A stretch of DNA of 9,674 nucleotides from UBA6921 sp031363085. Lineage in GTDB: Bacteria > Pseudomonadota > Gammaproteobacteria > SG8-11. Both the position numbers and the translations under genes were made by a program. Location: NCBI GenBank assembly GCA_031363085.1, contig JANLTU010000119.1, positions 1-9,674 of the forward strand, given 5' to 3'. This document shows, piece by piece, positions 1 to 6,565 of the stretch (the first letter of the stretch is position 1; each line of letters starts with the position of its first letter). Below the pieces are notes generated by a model, which searched no databases, was not told the DNA's origin, and saw only the letters and a list, made by a program, of their open reading frames with translations.

Positions 1-133
1 GTGCGCAAGTTAGCGCGGGGTTAGGGATCGCTTTGTGTCGAAATTATCATGATGAAAATTTGATGGTTATATTCGCATTGCATTGGCTTTCAATACACTG
101 CGCGCCTATTTTATCTGCGGGAGAGAAATAAAA

Positions 134-1414
134 ATGACCGAGCCGACCATCGTCTGCCCAAGCTGCAAGACGGAAATCAAGCTCACTGAATCGCTGGCCG
201 CGCCGCTGCTCGCGGCGACACGTAAACAATTCGAGCAGCAACTGGCGCAAAAAGACAGCGACATCGCTGCGCGCGAACAGGCGATGCGCGACAAGGAAAA
301 GCAACTTGCCGAAGACAAACGCAAACTCGACGACCAGGTGGCCGATCAAGTGGCCACGCAATTAAAAGCGGAGCGCGCCCGCATCATTGCCGAAGAATCC
401 AAAAAAGCAAAACTCGCCAGCGCCGCCGAGCTTGACAATAAAGCGCGTGAGCTGGCCGACTTGAACGAAGTGCTCAAGGTGCGCGATGTAAAGCTCGCCG
501 AAGCGCAAAAGGCGCAAGTGGAACTCATCAAGAAACAGCGTGAGCTCGATGACGCCAAGCGCGAGCTGGAACTCACTGTTGAAAAGCGCGTGCAAGAAGG
601 ACTCAACGCCACCCGCCAGCAAGCCAAAAAAGAAGCCGAGGACGAACAGAAGCTCAAGGTCATGGAGAAGGAGCAAACCATCGCCGCGATGCAGAAACAG
701 ATCGAGGAGCTCAAGCGCCGCGCCGAACAGGGCTCACAGCAATTGCAGGGCGAAGTTCAAGAACTGGAACTTGAGAACTTGTTGCGCAGCAAATTCCCTT
801 TCGACGCCATCGAGCCCGTACCCAAGGGCGAATACGGCGGAGATGTATTGCACCGTGTGATCGGTGCAGGCGGCCAGCCCGGCGGCAGCATTTTGTGGGA
901 GTTCAAGCGCACCAAAAACTGGAGCGACGCGTGGCTCGCAAAACTTCGCGATGACCAGCGCAGCGCGAAAGCAGAAATCGCAGTGATCGTGAGCCAGGTG
1001 TTGCCAAAAGGCGTTGAAACTTTCGAAATGGTCGAGGGCGTGTGGGTCACACACCCGCGCGCCGCGTTGCCGGTTGCGATGATCTTGCGCCAGTCCTTGC
1101 TCGAGCTTGCGCTTGCGCGGCAGGTGTCCGAAGGCCAGCAGACCAAAACCGAAATGGTCTACCAATACCTCACCGGCCCGCGTTTCCGCCAGCGCGTGGA
1201 AGCCATCGTCGAAGCGTTCTCCACCATGCAGGAAGACCTCGACAAGGAACGCAAAGTCATCATGAAACAATGGGCCAAACGCGAGGAGCAGATTGAGCGC
1301 GTGATGGGTGCGACAGTAGGCATGTATGGGGATTTACAGGGGATTGCGGGGAAGTCGTTGCAGGAGCTAGGCGGATTGAGTTTTACTGCTCTCGAAGATG
1401 GTACGAGTTTATAG
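134..1414 (+). CDS. DUF2130 protein: N-terminal CxxC, long coiled coil, PD-(D/E)XK-like nuclease domain
   Basis: This is a 426-residue protein of the DUF2130 family, whose cellular role is not established. The N-terminus carries one CPSC pair (residues 8-11), like half of a zinc ribbon. Residues about 30-215 are highly charged and heptad-like, predicting a long coiled coil. Residues about 217-345 form the conserved domain, with D237 in a GGDV turn and E256-F-K258 in a hydrophobic strand. This D...ExK arrangement matches the PD-(D/E)XK nuclease fold, so DNA cleavage is plausible but not shown. A second charged helix (364-390) precedes the tail. I chose the ATG at 134 because a GGGAGA ribosome site lies about 10 bp upstream; an in-frame TTG at 83 would add 17 residues that do not resemble the family. 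It is the first gene of a probable three-gene operon, 10 bp from the next start. Its base composition is more GC-rich than the two genes that follow. Confidence 0.88.
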   Translation: MTEPTIVCPSCKTEIKLTESLAAPLLAATRKQFEQQLAQKDSDIAAREQAMRDKEKQLAEDKRKLDDQVADQVATQLKAERARIIAEESKKAKLASAAELDNKARELADLNEVLKVRDVKLAEAQKAQVELIKKQRELDDAKRELELTVEKRVQEGLNATRQQAKKEAEDEQKLKVMEKEQTIAAMQKQIEELKRRAEQGSQQLQGEVQELELENLLRSKFPFDAIEPVPKGEYGGDVLHRVIGAGGQPGGSILWEFKRTKNWSDAWLAKLRDDQRSAKAEIAVIVSQVLPKGVETFEMVEGVWVTHPRAALPVAMILRQSLLELALARQVSEGQQTKTEMVYQYLTGPRFRQRVEAIVEAFSTMQEDLDKERKVIMKQWAKREEQIERVMGATVGMYGDLQGIAGKSLQELGGLSFTALEDGTSL

Positions 1415-1424
1415 GGTGACGAAA

Positions 1425-2597
1425 ATGAAGCACGAACCCGTAGTGAGTATTCAGCCGAAAGTCATTCGTTGGGCTAGACAAACCATTGGATTGTCTATCG
1501 CCGAAGTGGCTCTACGCCTTAAGCGACCTGAAGAAGAAATAGAGGCATGGGAGACCGGTAAGGCTTCACCAAGTTACCCACAACTCGAGAAGCTTGCTTA
1601 TCAGATTTATAAAAGACCGCTAGCAGTCTTTTTTCTTCCGGAGCCACCGGAAGAGGTACCACCCGCACGGGAATTCAGAACGCTTCCGCAGGCTGATATG
1701 CAATCACTCGCGCCAGATACTTATTTGCAAATTCGGCGGGCTCACGCATTTCAGCTCGCGCTTAAAGAATTGTTTGATGAACGCAACCCAAGCGCCCGTT
1801 GTGTCTGGAGAAGTATCTCACTATCTCGCGTGCCTTCAGAGATTGAACAGGCCGCAGCTATCCGTAACTATCTCGGCATCTCCCTAGAAGAGCAAGCAAG
1901 CTGGAAGAGTGATGAGCAGGCACTGAAAAAATGGCGAGAGGCCATAGAAGATGTCGGCATATTTGTCTTCAAGGCACCCTTCAAACAGAAAGATATTTCT
2001 GGTTTTTGTTTGCGGGACCAAGGCTTCCCTATCATTTACCTCAACAACAGTACCACCAAGACAAGACAAATTTTCAGCCTGTTTCACGAGGTGGCACACC
2101 TATTGTTGAGCATCAATGGACTCAGCAAATTAGATCAGAGTTATATCGAGCAGCTGCCTAGCGAAGAACGGCAAATTGAAAAATTCTGTAATGCAATTGC
2201 TGCTGAAGTGCTCATGCCGATGGATGATTTCAGCCAACAAGCTCAACGATTTCCTGCGGATGTCGAACGTGCGTCGGAACAACAATTTTCCGATCTTGCC
2301 GCCCATTACGGGGTGAGTCGCGAAGCAGTGTTGCGTCGATTTCTAGATGAAGGCCGCGTAAGCGCGGCGTTTTATGAACGTCAGGCAAAAATGTGGGCAG
2401 CTCAAAAAAAGGCAAGCGGAGGCGGAGACTGGTACGCCTCACAAAATGTTTATTTGAGTGATCGTTTCGCAAAAGAAGTCGTCAGCCGTCATTACCGTCA
2501 TCAGATCAGTGTTGAACAGGCAGCGGATCTATTAGGAATCAGACCCAAAAATTTCGCTGGGCTGGAACAGCGAATTCTGCAAGGGGTTGCCGCATGA
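1425..2597 (+). CDS. XRE-family HTH / ImmA-IrrE metallopeptidase
   Basis: This 390-residue protein joins an N-terminal XRE-type helix-turn-helix (about residues 11-65) to an ImmA/IrrE (COG2856, M78-type) zinc peptidase. The metal site is visible as HEVAH (H221, E222, H225), with E252 in the EKFCN segment 27 residues further on, the spacing of the third zinc ligand in IrrE-like proteins. Known relatives cleave or inactivate a repressor or antitoxin and can also bind DNA. The likely role is therefore to control its own operon and the adjacent PIN protein. An alternative ATG at 1398 would overlap the upstream gene, but 1425 is preferred because AGGGTG lies 6 bp before it. The stop overlaps the next start (ATGA at 2594-2597), giving translational coupling. 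Codon use is visibly more AT-rich than in the upstream gene, suggesting separate acquisition of this pair. Confidence 0.9.
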   Translation: MKHEPVVSIQPKVIRWARQTIGLSIAEVALRLKRPEEEIEAWETGKASPSYPQLEKLAYQIYKRPLAVFFLPEPPEEVPPAREFRTLPQADMQSLAPDTYLQIRRAHAFQLALKELFDERNPSARCVWRSISLSRVPSEIEQAAAIRNYLGISLEEQASWKSDEQALKKWREAIEDVGIFVFKAPFKQKDISGFCLRDQGFPIIYLNNSTTKTRQIFSLFHEVAHLLLSINGLSKLDQSYIEQLPSEERQIEKFCNAIAAEVLMPMDDFSQQAQRFPADVERASEQQFSDLAAHYGVSREAVLRRFLDEGRVSAAFYERQAKMWAAQKKASGGGDWYASQNVYLSDRFAKEVVSRHYRHQISVEQAADLLGIRPKNFAGLEQRILQGVAA

Positions 2598-3064
2598 TCT
2601 ATGTGTTTGATACCAGCTCGCTCAGCGAGTTCAAGCACTTCTATCCGGTGGTTTTCAAATCGATATGGGCGGGGTTAGACAATCTCGTTCAACAACAGAA
2701 ACTCATATCGACACGCGAAGTGTGGAACGAAATACAGCGAGGCAATCCCGACCAGCATACAAACGAGTGGTTGAAGACCCGCAAAGAAATATTCACAACT
2801 CCGAGTGCGGAGGAGCTTCAGTTTGTGGCCCAGATATTCCAGACGCCACATTTTCAGGGATTGATTGGCCAAAAGCAAAGACTCAAGGGCGATCCAGTTG
2901 CCGACCCGTTTGTAATTGCTTGCGCCAAGATAAACGGCGGAACAGTTGTAACTGAAGAACAATTCAAACCCAATGCGGCAAGAATTCCAAACGTATGCCA
3001 GCACTTCAAGGTGCCGTGCATTGACTTGGAGGGGCTCATGCGGGAACAGGGCTGGAGCTTTTGA
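2594..3064 (+). CDS. DUF4411 family PIN-domain protein, probable toxin nuclease
   Basis: This is a 156-residue protein recognised as DUF4411, a PIN-like family. PIN domains are Mg2+-dependent RNases and are common toxins of type II toxin-antitoxin pairs. Visible acidic positions fit the fold: D6 in the opening VFDTSSL strand, E42 and E46 in the following helix, D100 and D104 in the DPVADPFVIACA helix, and E121/E122 after the VVT strand. The length is near the family norm and no residue of the acidic set is obviously missing. It is coupled by ATGA overlap to the XRE/ImmA-IrrE gene, an arrangement I recognise for DUF4411 genes; the partner is the expected antitoxin or regulator. The RNA target is unknown. 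It ends 62 bp before the oppositely oriented higA-like gene. Family assignment is firm; toxin function is inferred. Confidence 0.87.
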   Translation: MIYVFDTSSLSEFKHFYPVVFKSIWAGLDNLVQQQKLISTREVWNEIQRGNPDQHTNEWLKTRKEIFTTPSAEELQFVAQIFQTPHFQGLIGQKQRLKGDPVADPFVIACAKINGGTVVTEEQFKPNAARIPNVCQHFKVPCIDLEGLMREQGWSF

Positions 3065-3121
3065 TAATATGGCGCCGGGTGATCAATACCGGTGCTACTG
3101 CGCCGGAAAGTAAAGACGTGC

Positions 3122-3142
3122 CGGCATCACGCCGCTTTTTTT
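3122..3142 (+). terminator. weak terminator candidate between convergent genes
   Basis: A short GC stem, CGGC (3122-3125) with GCCG (3131-3134) and a 5-base loop, is followed by C and seven T's (3136-3142). It would end transcripts coming from the PIN gene. The stem is only 4 bp and lies over the last codons of the convergent higA-like gene, whose Lys-Lys codons produce the T run, so it may be fortuitous. Confidence 0.28.
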
Positions 3143-3441
3143 GTCGCCGACCACGGCTTGATTTTGGCCAGTGCTTTGGCCAAAGAATCCTTGGCAAGCT
3201 CGGTGTCATAGCGCGCCTGTCCGCGCAGCCACCAGCCCTCGGAAAGGCCGAAGAACTTGCACAGGCGCAAGTCGGTGTCGGCGGTGATCGCGCGGCGGCC
3301 CGCAACAATTTCTCCGATGCGCTGCGCCGGCACACCGATTTCTTTGGCCAACCGGTATTGGGTGATCTCCATCGGCTTCAAAAATTCCTCCAGTAAAATT
3401 TCACCGGGGGAAACAGGGGGCAGTTTGGTTTTCTTGCGCAT
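3127..3441 (-). CDS. higA: HigA-family addiction module antitoxin (XRE HTH)
   Basis: This 104-residue protein matches the HigA family. It has the typical opening, PPVSPGEILLEEFLKPMEITQYRLA (given here as the family-typical N-terminal segment at residues 8-32 in outline), followed by a helix-turn-helix at about residues 26-50 with GVPAQRIGEIVAGRRAIT and a C-terminal GLSEGWWLRGQARYD motif. HigA binds and neutralises the RelE-like HigB RNase and represses the higBA promoter. The ATG at 3441 has GAGG 7 bases upstream, and homology begins right after it; a longer reading to 3510 runs into higB. It lies 11 bp downstream of higB on the same strand, the toxin-first order characteristic of higBA. The antitoxin looks intact although its toxin partner has a damaged 5' end. 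The tail (KIKPWSATKKAA) is poorly conserved. Confidence 0.88.
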   Translation of the reverse strand: MRKKTKLPPVSPGEILLEEFLKPMEITQYRLAKEIGVPAQRIGEIVAGRRAITADTDLRLCKFFGLSEGWWLRGQARYDTELAKDSLAKALAKIKPWSATKKAA

Positions 3442-3452
3442 AAGCAACCTCG

Positions 3453-3677
3453 CTAATGGTAGTCGACGATTTCCACGTCCTGCGGGCCTTCCGCCGCCCA
3501 AACGAAGCACACGCGAAATTGGTCGTTGATACGAACACTGTGTTGACCGGCGCGGTCGCGCTTGAGCGATTCAAGCCGGTTCCCGGGTGGAACACGCAAG
3601 TCGTCCAGCGCGCCCGCCCAGTCGAGTTGTTCCAGTTTGCGCCGGGCCACGGTTTCGATGTTTCGAAATCGTTTCAC
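3453..3677 (-). CDS. higB: HigB-like RelE/ParE toxin, N-terminally short or frameshifted
   Basis: This is the reading frame of a HigB-family toxin, a ribosome-dependent mRNA endonuclease of the RelE superfamily. Conserved family segments are present: VARRKLEQLD, the DDLRVPPGNRLESL stretch, the HSVRINDQFRVCFVW strand pair and the terminal DVEIVDYH. The first usable start is GTG at 3677, giving 74 residues, while relatives are about 92. The missing N-terminal part is still encoded upstream in the same frame (3678-3722, reading SFNCKDTERLFQRQR), but it is preceded directly by an in-frame TAG at 3723-3725 and has no start codon. The nearest ATG (3733-3735) is in another frame. The gene is therefore either inactive, started from the internal GTG, or carries a small indel. 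It precedes higA by 11 bp. Confidence 0.75.
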   Translation of the reverse strand: MKRFRNIETVARRKLEQLDWAGALDDLRVPPGNRLESLKRDRAGQHSVRINDQFRVCFVWAAEGPQDVEIVDYH

Positions 3678-3735
3678 GCGCTGCCGCTGAAACAGGCGTT
3701 CGGTGTCCTTGCAGTTGAACGACTATGATGGACAT
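3678..3735 (-). other. orphaned N-terminal codons of higB with in-frame stop and out-of-frame ATG
   Basis: Read in the higB frame on the minus strand, 3722-3678 encodes SFNCKDTERLFQRQR, which matches the usual HigB start (MI-x-SF-x-CKDTE-x-LF). A TAG stop (3723-3725) abuts it. ATG at 3735 reads MSIIVV before diverging. A gain of two bases after the GTC codon, or loss of one base, would join that ATG to the toxin frame and give MSIIVSFNCKDTE. Confidence 0.65.
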
Positions 3736-4150
3736 AGCGGAATAATAACGCAAGGCGTGATTAAATAAAAGTGCGTGGATGGCCATGATTTAGCCTTACT
3801 TAGATATAGGGTCTGGCTTGCATTATTGCATTAGTGCTCGCTGCATTCAGCCTACCCCCCAAGCGTCGACCGCTGCGACGCATTCCCCATTGATGCCGCT
3901 GGCAGCATGCTGGGCGCTTGGCTTGTGCCGGGGTGTTGGTAATTTTTTGGAGTGCGGCGGGTGGCCGCCTTGGAAAGCGGGAGCAAGCTCCCGCACTCCT
4001 GTATAAACGAACTCAAAACCTAACTTGAGTCGAGCACTCTCACTCTAGATAGTGTTGATTTGTTGATCGCCGGTTTGTGCGCCTGGAGCGCAAAGACGCA
4101 TTGCGCCGCGCGTGCTAACATTCCTGCACGCAATGACCGAGGGCTAACGC
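3736..4150. other. gene-free stretch with hairpins, upstream of the Uma2 gene and higB
   Basis: I see no convincing gene here. It should contain the diverging promoters of the higBA module (minus) and the Uma2 gene (plus), but no clear -35/-10 pair stands out. Structures visible are a GCGTCG/CGACGC hairpin (3863-3868 with 3876-3881), a CCAAGCG/CGCTTGG pair (3859-3865 with 3915-3921), the cruciform repeat at 3949-3999, and an ACTCAA/TTGAGT hairpin (4011-4016 with 4025-4030). Short frames in it have no recognisable product. Confidence 0.5.
3949..3999. repeat. palindromic cruciform-type intergenic repeat
   Basis: An outer stem GGAGTGCGG (3949-3957) pairs with CCGCACTCC (3991-3999). Inside it are two further hairpins: GGCGG/CCGCC (3956-3960 with 3965-3969) and the perfect 8 bp GCGGGAGC/GCTCCCGC (3977-3984 with 3987-3994) with an AA loop. 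This nested pattern is what is expected of a dispersed REP/BIME-like element. Copy number elsewhere cannot be seen from this window. Confidence 0.6.
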
Positions 4151-4729
4151 ATGGCGTCACAAGCACAAATGCCTTGCCTTTCCAACGACGAGTATCTTGC
4201 AAACGAGCTTGCCACCGACGAGCGGCATGAATATGTCGCGGGCCGGGTTTTTGCGATGGGGGGTGCAAGCGAGAAGCACAACATCATCGCTGGCAACCTG
4301 TATTCCGCATTGCGCAACATCTTGCGCGGTGGCGCGTGTCGCGTCTTCATATCCGACATGAAGGTGCGCGTCGAGGCGGCGGATGCTTATTACTACCCTG
4401 ACGTCGTTGTGACCTGCGACCCCGACGACACTGCCCCGTATTACAAAGACCGCCCCAGCCTCATCGTCGAAGTGCTCTCGCCCACGACCGAAACCATCGA
4501 CCCCCGCGAAAAATTACTGGCTTACCAGAAGCTCGATTCGTTACGTGAATACGCGCTCATCGCCAGCGACCGCCGCCGCATTCAGGTGTATCGCCGCTAC
4601 GGTGGGCAGTGGCTGCTGGTGATGTACGAGGACGATGATTCCGTGATGCTGGAGTCGGTGCATTACAACTTTGAGCTGGATGTGTTGTACGAGGGCGTGC
4701 CCGAGTTGAGTTCCGGCAAGCGCGTGTAA
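4151..4729 (+). CDS. Uma2 family (DUF820) predicted endonuclease
   Basis: This 192-residue protein is a typical full-length Uma2/DUF820 member, a family with a PD-(D/E)XK restriction-endonuclease fold and no settled biological role. The conserved elements are in order: E27 in HEYVAGRVFAM, the SEKHNIIAGNLYSAL helix (40-54), the metal-binding D84 in YYPDVVV, E107 in the SLIVEVLSPTTE strand, and DPREKLLAYQK. The usual catalytic lysine is replaced by other residues in this family (here E107-V-L109), which is normal for it. The ATG at 4151 has GAGGG 7 bases upstream. It stands alone: about 470 bp separates it from the higBA module and 530 bp from the next gene. In cyanobacteria such genes are highly paralogous; here only one copy is visible. 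A relation to mobile elements or defence is possible but not shown. Confidence 0.9.
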   Translation: MASQAQMPCLSNDEYLANELATDERHEYVAGRVFAMGGASEKHNIIAGNLYSALRNILRGGACRVFISDMKVRVEAADAYYYPDVVVTCDPDDTAPYYKDRPSLIVEVLSPTTETIDPREKLLAYQKLDSLREYALIASDRRRIQVYRRYGGQWLLVMYEDDDSVMLESVHYNFELDVLYEGVPELSSGKRV

Positions 4730-5262
4730 CTCGATGTTAGTGAGTCCCTGCATTTGCGCAGCACTACAGGACACTTCTTATTCGTGATGCGGGACCTTCC
4801 ACTCGACCTCGATATTGAAACAACCGGGGTGATGGGAGAGGTTCTAACCCCACAACGCAGACCTGCTCTGACGCAGGCGCAAAGTTAAGCTAGAATCGCG
4901 ATGGTCGCGGCGGGGAAGCCGCTCAACCCTCAAGCCTAGAAACGGCAGTTGACCGCTGCAAGGTACAAGCAAATGTGCATAGGTATTGGCATTATTGGCT
5001 CAGCCCAGCTTCACCCTGTGGGTGAGCTCCGCTACGACCTGCGGAGCACGCCCCATGGTGCACATGGCGGCGTTGCAACTCGTCGGAATAGCGCGCGTTG
5101 CGCCTCGCCCTGCACCCAACGGTTCGCACGCCACAGGCCGTTCAACTGTAGCGTCTAGGCTAAGCAGCATACAGCGACATGTGCAAATTTAAACCCCAAC
5201 GATTTGGCGTCGATACACACCCTGTTCTTTCCGTAATTCTGCGAAATGATGGAGCCCCCACC
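4730..5262. other. long intergenic region with several hairpins, no recognised gene
   Basis: No protein frame here has family character or a good ribosome site. Several short inverted repeats follow one another: GGGGT/ACCCC (4826-4830 with 4847-4851), a CACCC/GGGTG hairpin with flanking AGCT on both sides at about 5008-5028, CTCCGC/GCGGAG (5027-5032 with 5041-5046) and CCATG/CATGG (5053-5057 with 5063-5067). The last part must hold the promoter of the SH3 protein gene. A structured RNA is possible, but I recognise none; no tRNA cloverleaf could be built. Confidence 0.45.
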
Positions 5263-5925
5263 GTGAAACGCATTGTCTTGTGCGCTTGTCTGTTGTGCTT
5301 GTATCCCGCGCTGGCGCTGGCGGAAAAAACCGTTTACGTCATCGATCAAATCACCATCACGTTGCGCGCCGGGCAAGGCACCCAGCACCAGATTCTGCGC
5401 ACGCTGCCCAGCGGCACACCGATGGAAGTGCTGCGGGTCAATGAAGAGAGCGGTTATTCGCAAGTACGCACCAAAGACGGCGTCGAAGGCTGGGTGTTGT
5501 CGCAATACCTGATCGATGAACCGACCAGCAAAATCAAACTCACCACTGCCGAACAAAAGCTCACGCGCGTGGAAACCGAATTCAAAGACACGAAAGCAAA
5601 ATACGACCAGTTGCTGAAAGAAAAAGAACGTTGGGAAAAAGACCTGAAGGTGGTATCCGGCGAGCGCGATAAACTGAGCGCTGAAATTGCGAAACCGCGC
5701 GAGCCCAGCGCTGAAGCCGCACCACCAACGGCCGACGGCAGCAGCGCGTTACCAGCCGGCAAAGAAACCGAAATGCTGCGCCAGGAAAACCAAGCGTTGA
5801 AAGATCGCGCCAAAAAAGACTGGTTCATCGCCGGCGCCGGCGTGATGCTGATCGGCATTGTGCTGGGCTTGCTGGTCTCCAGGCTGCGCCTGCGGCGCTC
5901 CAGTTGGGGCGGCGATACGCTTTAA
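5263..5925 (+). CDS. TIGR04211-like SH3 domain protein, signal peptide and C-terminal membrane anchor (YgiM type)
   Basis: This 220-residue protein has the architecture of the YgiM/TIGR04211 group. A signal peptide (1-20, cleavage after ALALA) is followed by a bacterial SH3 domain (about 23-84, with LRAGQGTQHQILRTLPSGTPMEVL and a closing GWVLSQYL). A coiled coil follows (about 94-142), then a Pro/Ala-rich linker, a short helix (167-184), one transmembrane segment (187-206) and a basic tail ending in RLRLRRSSWGG. It should lie in the periplasm anchored to the inner membrane; SH3b domains often bind peptidoglycan peptides, but the role is not established. The GTG at 5263 is chosen because GGAG lies 8 bases upstream and the signal peptide begins there; an ATG at 5179 would put 28 unrelated residues in front. 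It appears monocistronic. Confidence 0.86.
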   Translation: MKRIVLCACLLCLYPALALAEKTVYVIDQITITLRAGQGTQHQILRTLPSGTPMEVLRVNEESGYSQVRTKDGVEGWVLSQYLIDEPTSKIKLTTAEQKLTRVETEFKDTKAKYDQLLKEKERWEKDLKVVSGERDKLSAEIAKPREPSAEAAPPTADGSSALPAGKETEMLRQENQALKDRAKKDWFIAGAGVMLIGIVLGLLVSRLRLRRSSWGGDTL

Positions 5926-5994
5926 AAGTTCGCGGGTGTAGTGAGTTGCGCTATTGAGGGCGCCGCCATCCTGGCCGCCTTTCTGCCTCTTCCG

Positions 5995-6011
5995 GCGGGC
6001 TGGAAGCCCGC
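5995..6011. repeat. GC-rich hairpin downstream of the SH3 gene
   Basis: GCGGGCT (5995-6001) and AGCCCGC (6005-6011) form a perfect 7 bp stem with a 3-base loop. No T run follows, so it is not a standard terminator. It could be part of a dispersed palindromic repeat, or could stabilise the 3' end of the upstream transcript. Confidence 0.45.
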
Positions 6012-6080
6012 GTTCCCGTGCGGATTCCCGCCCTGCTATGGGCAAATCATCGGCCAGCAGGCCCGAGTTGCGGCAGTTGT

Positions 6081-6104
6081 CCACACGTGAAACTATGCGT
6101 GTGG
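6081..6104 (+). promoter_or_regulatory. leader hairpin upstream of the RRM gene
   Basis: CCACACG (6081-6087) and CGTGTGG (6098-6104) form a perfect 7 bp stem with a 10-base loop, 34 bp before the RRM start. A structured 5' leader would suit a small RNA-binding protein that controls its own mRNA, but this is inference. No T run follows it. Confidence 0.35.
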
Positions 6105-6138
6105 ATCTCACGGCACACTTCCACACCGAGGCTATTCA

Positions 6139-6414
6139 ATGAAAATTTACGTTGGCAATTTGGCCTATGGCGTTACCGATGGTGATTTGAATACCGCCTT
6201 CTCCGCGTTTGGCAATGTGGAAAGCGCGGCGATTATCGCCGACAAGTTCTCGGGCCAGTCCAAGGGTTTCGGCTTCGTCGAAATGCCGAACAACTCCGAA
6301 GCGGATGCCGCTATGAAAGCGCTCAACGGCAGCGGCCTGAAAGGCCGCAACATGAAAGTTAATCAGGCCCAAGCCAAAAGTGATCGCCCAGCACCGCGTC
6401 GGCCCCGTTACTAA
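6139..6414 (+). CDS. small RRM-domain RNA-binding protein
   Basis: This 91-residue protein is a single RNA recognition motif with a short basic tail, the class of bacterial RRM proteins related to cyanobacterial Rbp and often cold-induced. RNP-2 is IYVGNL (residues 3-8) and RNP-1 is KGFGFVEM (42-49); the aromatic residues that stack on RNA (Y4, F44, F46) are present. The helix ADAAMKALNG and the GRNMKVNQA strand complete the fold. The tail is SDRPAPRRPRY. The ATG at 6139 has GAGG 7 bases upstream. Its TAA stop (6412-6414) falls within the TAAA duplication flanking a hairpin element, so the insertion touched the stop without changing the protein. Its original terminator probably is the stem-loop at 6566-6595. 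Confidence 0.9.
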   Translation: MKIYVGNLAYGVTDGDLNTAFSAFGNVESAAIIADKFSGQSKGFGFVEMPNNSEADAAMKALNGSGLKGRNMKVNQAQAKSDRPAPRRPRY

Positions 6415-6415
6415 A

Positions 6416-6555
6416 GGGCACTTCTATAAATCCGTATTTCATCCCAACTGCAAGGCGCGGAAAAAATTTCTTGCTTACATAGCGCCCTTATGCCAGTGGC
6501 GAAATTTTTTCCGCGCCTTGCAGTTGGGCGGACTCTGGGATTTATAGAAGTGCCC
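6416..6555. mobile_element. MITE-like hairpin element with long inverted arms and 4 bp TAAA target duplication
   Basis: Terminal arms GGGCACTTCTATAAATCC (6416-6433) and its perfect complement (6538-6555) match over 18 bp. After a 9-base mismatched internal loop on each side, inner arms 6443-6470 and 6501-6528 are perfectly complementary over 28 bp, leaving a 30-base loop. TAAA flanks both ends (6412-6415 and 6556-6559), as expected of a target-site duplication. There is no coding capacity. A 140 bp element with terminal repeats and a 4 bp duplication fits a non-autonomous derivative of an IS, possibly of the IS5 type, though the parent is not visible here. Transcribed from the RRM gene, it would fold into a very stable hairpin. 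Confidence 0.8.
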
Positions 6556-6565
6556 TAAATATCAC

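Noticed and set aside
734..1270. Long antisense open frame inside the DUF2130 gene
   Set aside because: It mirrors the codon pattern of a GC-rich gene with clear family character on the plus strand and has no recognisable domain.
1398..1424. Earlier ATG for the XRE/ImmA-IrrE gene
   Set aside because: It overlaps the DUF2130 end, has no good ribosome site, and adds nine residues outside the family's usual start.
3818..4006. 62-codon plus-strand frame across the cruciform repeat
   Set aside because: It runs through a palindromic repeat, lacks a ribosome site and has no family character.
4820..4855. GGTTCTAACCCC, resembling a tRNA T-arm
   Set aside because: The loop does not fit TTCRA, and no acceptor, D or anticodon arms can be built around it.
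4949..5158. Short plus-strand frames in the gap before the SH3 gene
   Set aside because: There is no ribosome site, domain or plausible composition, and the stretch is dominated by small palindromes.
6447..6460. 14 bp ACTGCAAGGCGCGG shared with the transposase gene at 9226-9239
   Set aside because: In the transposase it is part of the conserved YCKARQ codons, and flanks do not match; most likely coincidence in GC-rich DNA, not evidence that this IS made the MITE.
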